A stretch of DNA of 64,000 nt, taken from the NCBI RefSeq assembly GCF_023101765.2, contig NC_064239.1:5194001-5258000 (forward strand), written 5' to 3'. Numbering within the stretch: the first letter of the stretch is position 1; each line of letters begins with the position of its first letter. A model generated the notes under the pieces. That model saw only the letters and a program-made list of their open reading frames with translations, was not told the origin of the DNA and searched no databases. This document shows positions 60,300 through 64,000 of this stretch, in pieces. The stretch comes from Spodoptera frugiperda (Eukaryota; Arthropoda; Insecta; Lepidoptera; Noctuidae). Both the position numbers and the translations under genes were made by a program.

Positions 60300-60562
60300 T
60301 GTGAGTGAGGTTCCTGGAAGCCCAATTACCCCCCTCCCTAAGCTCACCAATCCCCAAATTCCCAACAATCCTGAAATACATGAACTCCGAAAGCCCGCAA
60401 CTCAATTGTAATACCTCTGGTGTTTCGAGTGTCAATTAAACCATATACTTAGGTACTTTTAAAATGTCAACAAATAAATAATTATATTAGTACCTATAGT
60501 AATAGTCTGTTAGCCTATCTGTCAGTAAAGCTAGGTGCTCGTTCCAAAGTGTAGCTTAAAAC
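60300..60562. repeat. Two abutting repeat fragments
   Basis: 60300-60433 is a + fragment of the GGCCGGCTCGACC family (TGTGAGTGAGGTTCCTGG, CCAATCCCCAAATTCCC, CCTCTGGTGTTTCGAGTGTC). 60437-60562 is a minus copy of the family seen at 5396, 13752 and 15765 (GTCAACAAATAAATAATTAT, GTTCCAAAGTGTAGCTT). Confidence 0.58.
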
Positions 60563-60928
60563 CATAGCTGTAAACTATATAGATACTAACATTGTATTAT
60601 TTTACATTATTTAATGCTTTTAAATACCCGTAAATATAAGTCATGTAAGAGTAAGGAGTAACAATAGCCACGTTATGGAGTTGGCCAAAGAACAATTGTA
60701 ATTGTACATAATTAAAATGCGTTACTTTACGACCTATTCACTGTAGCATTGCATGACGAGATTATACGAGTAACTGTACCTACATCCAGATTGCAGATGG
60801 TCGCCTTAACTCTACTTACATACTTAGATAAGATAAACATAATTGCTAATGTTTGATAGTGTAAACCAATGTATTAATTTTAGAGACCTTATTTTAGGCT
60901 GAATGCCTATATCACTTTTGTTAATTAA

Positions 60929-61080
60929 CTAGGTGTTGGCCGCTACTTCGTTCGCGTAGAATTACGACTTCCAACACAATTTTAAAATAAAAATAAAAAA
61001 ATATATTTTTTAAATAAAAATATATCAAAATCAGTCCAGCTATTTCAGAGATAAGCCAGAACAATAAGACAGACAGACAA
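60929..61080 (-). mobile_element. Helitron-like fragment, minus orientation
   Basis: On the minus strand it ends GAAGTAGCGGCCAACACCTAG. Upstream are GTTTGTCTGTCTGTCTTATT and AGCTGGACTGATTTTGAT, as in Helitron 5' regions. Confidence 0.5.
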
Positions 61081-62240
61081 ACATTTTTTTTAATATTTTG
61101 GCAAAATGTGGTTATTTCAGTGTATTTTTAATAGGCATAAGGCACATAGATACTCCAATTTTAGTTATTATAGAAGAAGACAGAATAAGAAGAGAAGAAG
61201 GTGTAGATACCTATAAAAATCTCGTCATGTGTCTTCATCACTGCACTTTGAAATGCACCTGTATATGTTGCTGACTTTTTGATATTTAATCCATTGCACA
61301 AATGGCAAGGTAAATACTTGTCAATATATGAATACCTGTGTTTAATTGTGGCCAACATTCGTATAATGTGGCTCAGACAAACTGAAAACTTGTCAAGCAA
61401 AAATGTGCTCTTAGTCAGATAGTAATTAAAATAGTTTTAGCCCAAAAGTTAGTTCAGTAATCGGTTGGATATGTCGTTAAACCTACGTCTCGTTCATAGC
61501 AGAAACTTTTCTTTAAATTAAATCCATTTGCGGTTCATACTAGGTATATTTGATTAGGTCCATGTAATCATTCTCTCTATTATATACAATCTTGACTTAA
61601 GACTTCAGTATTAGAACTAGCAGCCTTGAGCCTTGAGCAGTATCGAGGCTCTAATTAATTTTGGTACAGAAACCGTACGATAAACAGGCGAAAGTAATCA
61701 TGGACATGAAGACATTATTAAATGATAAGGACACCTACTTAAATTTTATAAATAAATAATCAACTATAACTTATCAGAAGTGATGACTGTTACAGATATT
61801 ATTACAACCGAACACCTGCCAGACAATCTTTGATTACATTCCTGTTGAGTCATAAAAAGTGACCAATATTTATGATTCAACTGGATACGTTTAAAGTATG
61901 AGCGCACACATTACGTCAACGTCAACAAAAGTCTCGGCGAACACCTGTGTTTACCAATACCGAACGATAACGAAGATACACAGGCCTTTTTATCCAAAAA
62001 CTCTTAAATGCTTGATAAGGATGTATAATGTACAAATACTTTGCGATTCAAATAAACGACCATCCGCCGTTTGAGAGGCAAGACGGTATTATCACCCCTA
62101 AGCTTTTCTGGGTAATTTAGCGCTACATTTTTTATTGCTAAATGTGATTCAGACGTACGTGGTAGACACTCTCACGAACGTATACCTAAGGAAATTAACG
62201 TGTATAATGTTAGACTAAAAGCCTTATTTTTTGTTACAGA

Positions 62241-62556
62241 ATGGCTCCAGCGCAAAAACACGTCCAAATGTGTGGCGAAATTCAATCAGGACTGAAAATC
62301 AGTCCTCTCACATACGATGCTGACAAATTAAACGAAGCTCCACAGTACGAAAATAATAATACAGTGTTGAGAAACAGTGCTAATGATAAAGTGAACAGTG
62401 AGGCAGACTTTGACATTACTAAATATGAAGCTATAGATTTTAAGGCAAAACTTAGATGGCCGGACCTAACCGTGCAAGTACTTTTGCATTTAGTATCAAT
62501 TTACGGATTGTACCTGACGATTAGTAACCAAGTGAAGTTATTAACTTTATTGTTTG
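62241..62556 (+). CDS. Acyl-CoA desaturase, first coding exon (partial gene)
   Basis: This is the N-terminal 105 codons plus one base of a membrane fatty acyl-CoA desaturase, the ER enzyme family that puts a cis double bond (usually delta-9 or delta-11 in moths) into acyl-CoA using O2 and electrons from cytochrome b5. Seen: ATG at 62241 directly after an acceptor (pyrimidine-rich tract then ACAG at 62236-62239), and a donor GTAAGT at 62557. Residues 1-70 are hydrophilic. Residues 71-92 read LRWPDLTVQVLLHLVSIYGL then YL, matching the family's W-x-N/D plus first membrane helix with the LHL..LYG/YGLYL signature. The three histidine boxes lie in later exons outside the window. The N-terminal tail is about 25-30 residues longer than in common moth delta-9 enzymes. 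Read-through past the donor soon reaches a stop at 62631, so the splice is needed. Family sure, regiospecificity unknown. Confidence 0.85.
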
Positions 62557-62609
62557 GTAAGTACATCATGAATATAATGCCTGTATTTAATTGTAATGGT
62601 TGTTTACTT

Positions 62610-62770
62610 TTGGTGCGGTGGCTGGGCAACTAGCTGCCGCGTGTAGCGGATACGATGCCCGCACGGAGCAACTCTTTGTGTGAAACACAAATTGTTGCTT
62701 CGGGTCTGGGTGTCAATTGTATGTTTGTAAACGCACCCACGTCACAGAAGAAAATCCAAGTGTGGGGCAA
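62610..62770 (+). mobile_element. tRNA-derived SINE in the desaturase intron
   Basis: Starts TTGGTGCGGTGGCTGGG about 50 bp after the exon's donor, continues with GCGGATACGATGCCCG and GCTTCGGGTCTGGGTGTC, and ends GTGTGGGGCAA. Confidence 0.8.
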
Positions 62771-63706
62771 AGTTTTTTTTAGAAAACATGTGGTTTGTGA
62801 AGATGAGAAAAACTACCGGAATGGATCTGAATTAAAATTTGTCACGTATTATATTAGAAAAGCTCGAAAATTCACGGTTTCTTAGGAGAATAACCATCCC
62901 GGACGAAATTGCAGCAGTGGCATGCTAAAGTTTGTTAGTTAGTTAGCAACTTTGTTACTGAGTTAAATTATAATCTAAAATAAGTCATGTGTACATAATT
63001 TTCAAGTCGTTCTATTAATCAGAAAATCTTTGAACTACAAAAAAATATACGCAACAATAAATAATCTGAAAAGTTTAACGTATTCTTTACTTAAAATACT
63101 GGAATTAAGGAATTTCTTGTCATAAAACGTTCTTCTAAGTTGGTGAAAGCTTTGGATCTTATAATTTGTCTGAAAGGTTTTTAACAAAGTAAAACGAAAT
63201 TAAAGAGGTTTCAAGGAAATAGGTCTACTTTTAGGGTCATTTTCACCAATGAACCTAACTTTACCGCTATAAACGGAAACTAGTTTATACTTTATTCTAA
63301 ATGCCCATGTAATCGGGCTTTTAACTTAAGTTTAACCATAACAAATGAAATAATACCTACAGTTCATAATATTTTTTTCATTTTATAGTGTACTTATTAA
63401 ATCTATAACTTTACTGCATATTTCATTGTATGTATATTTTTTTATTTATCTTGGTATTACCTTTTTCGTATCCAATTTATCTATTATGAGCTTTATTACG
63501 CTAAACACAGTTACTTGGAACTAAGTTTTATAGCGATTGGTGAAATTGGCTCTTTTCCAGGAATATCTTCGATTTATGCTGATGAAATAAGTCGACGAGA
63601 AGATTAATTTATAATATAAAATAAATACCATCAAATGGATCCTATTGATCTGGTCTTAGCAAAAGTAATTAGGCCTCGTTAACAAAGTAAACTGAATTTA
63701 GTACCT

Positions 63707-63850
63707 TTAGTACGAGTTTACCTTTACCTTTAAAGTGATCGAAACGAGAGCTCATTTGGAGCTCTGATTGGTTGGTTTATTCGAGCCCGCCATTTAAGAG
63801 AAACACGCACTCGTTTCGATTACTTTAAACGTAAAGCAAACTCATACTAA
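63707..63850. mobile_element. 144 bp MITE (CTCTGATTGG family)
   Basis: TTAGTACGAGTTTACC start, GAGCTCTGATTGGTTGG core, GCAAACTCATACTAA end. Lies in the desaturase intron. Confidence 0.72.
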
Positions 63851-64000
63851 TGGTAATGTAATTTAAATTTGAACAAAATCCTGATATTTTTTGATTACCA
63901 CAAGTTCAAAATTTTGAAAAGAATCTGACCTAATTTTCCATAATCTGCCCTAATTTCCATTATCTGCCCAATGTCAATCGGTCAAGAAACTATTATTAGA

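Larger units (their letters stand above)
39652..62239 (+). other. Candidate 22.6 kb 5' intron of the desaturase
   Basis: If the CpG-rich block is the gene's first exon, everything from the GT at 39652 to the ACAG at 62236-62239 is one intron, or several. It contains only transposable elements and anonymous AT-rich DNA; no coding exon was recognised. Long stretches without any recognised element: 39660-40685, 42130-42880, 46570-48336, 48470-49005, 50775-54030, 55910-57688 and 61085-62239. Confidence 0.35.
62557..64000 (+). other. First coding intron of the desaturase (runs off window)
   Basis: It starts with GTAAGT at 62557, phase 1. No acceptor followed by desaturase-like coding (for example the GAHRLW motif) was seen before the window ends. 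It holds a tRNA-derived SINE at 62610-62770 and a 144 bp MITE at 63707-63850; the rest is AT-rich and featureless. The open frame at 62655-62885 is a reading through the SINE and is not a gene. Confidence 0.7.

Noticed and set aside
62655..62885. 76-codon open frame after the desaturase exon
   Set aside because: It lies in the intron and its first part is a SINE.

Overview
This window looks like nuclear DNA of a moth, most likely a noctuid. The sequence is AT-rich and dominated by introns or intergenic DNA. It carries several tRNA-derived SINEs of the type common in noctuid genomes, 3' ends of R1-like and RTE-like LINEs, Helitron-type ends, and many MITEs. The only clear host coding exon is the start of an acyl-CoA desaturase near the right edge (62241-62556, + strand). 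It ends at a canonical GTAAGT donor, so the rest of the protein, including the catalytic histidine boxes, lies beyond the window. A CpG-rich block at about 38740-39651 ends in a plausible splice donor and could be the promoter and 5' UTR exon of that gene or of another + strand gene. A smaller GC-rich block at 4616-4830 could be the first exon of a gene running leftward out of the window. Both are inferences.

Layout: 1-4.6 kb is AT-rich with one clean short Helitron. 5.4-18.5 kb is a mosaic of LINE tails, SINEs and MITEs, with nested insertions dated by target-site duplications. 19093-21027 is a 1.9 kb fold-back element made of two inverted copies of a mariner-type transposase 3' end. 24341-27180 is a decayed PIF/Harbinger element with remnants of both its genes: a Myb/SANT-like protein on + and a HARBI1-like transposase on -. 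29.3-31.2 kb and 35.6-37.4 kb are local tandem duplications. 43.9-45.5 kb is a repeat interrupted by an unclassified repeat, a near-perfect palindrome and a fold-back element. 46-59 kb is mostly anonymous sequence with TA-flanked MITEs (46283, 50237), LINE fragments and a 47 bp palindrome at 58998. The last 2 kb hold the desaturase exon and its first coding intron, which contains a SINE and a MITE.

The genes here do not form a pathway. Apart from the desaturase, all recognisable coding sequence belongs to transposable elements, and all of it is truncated or interrupted. Most other open frames in the window run through repeats or low-complexity DNA and have no protein-like character. Family names were assigned by eye, without database searches.
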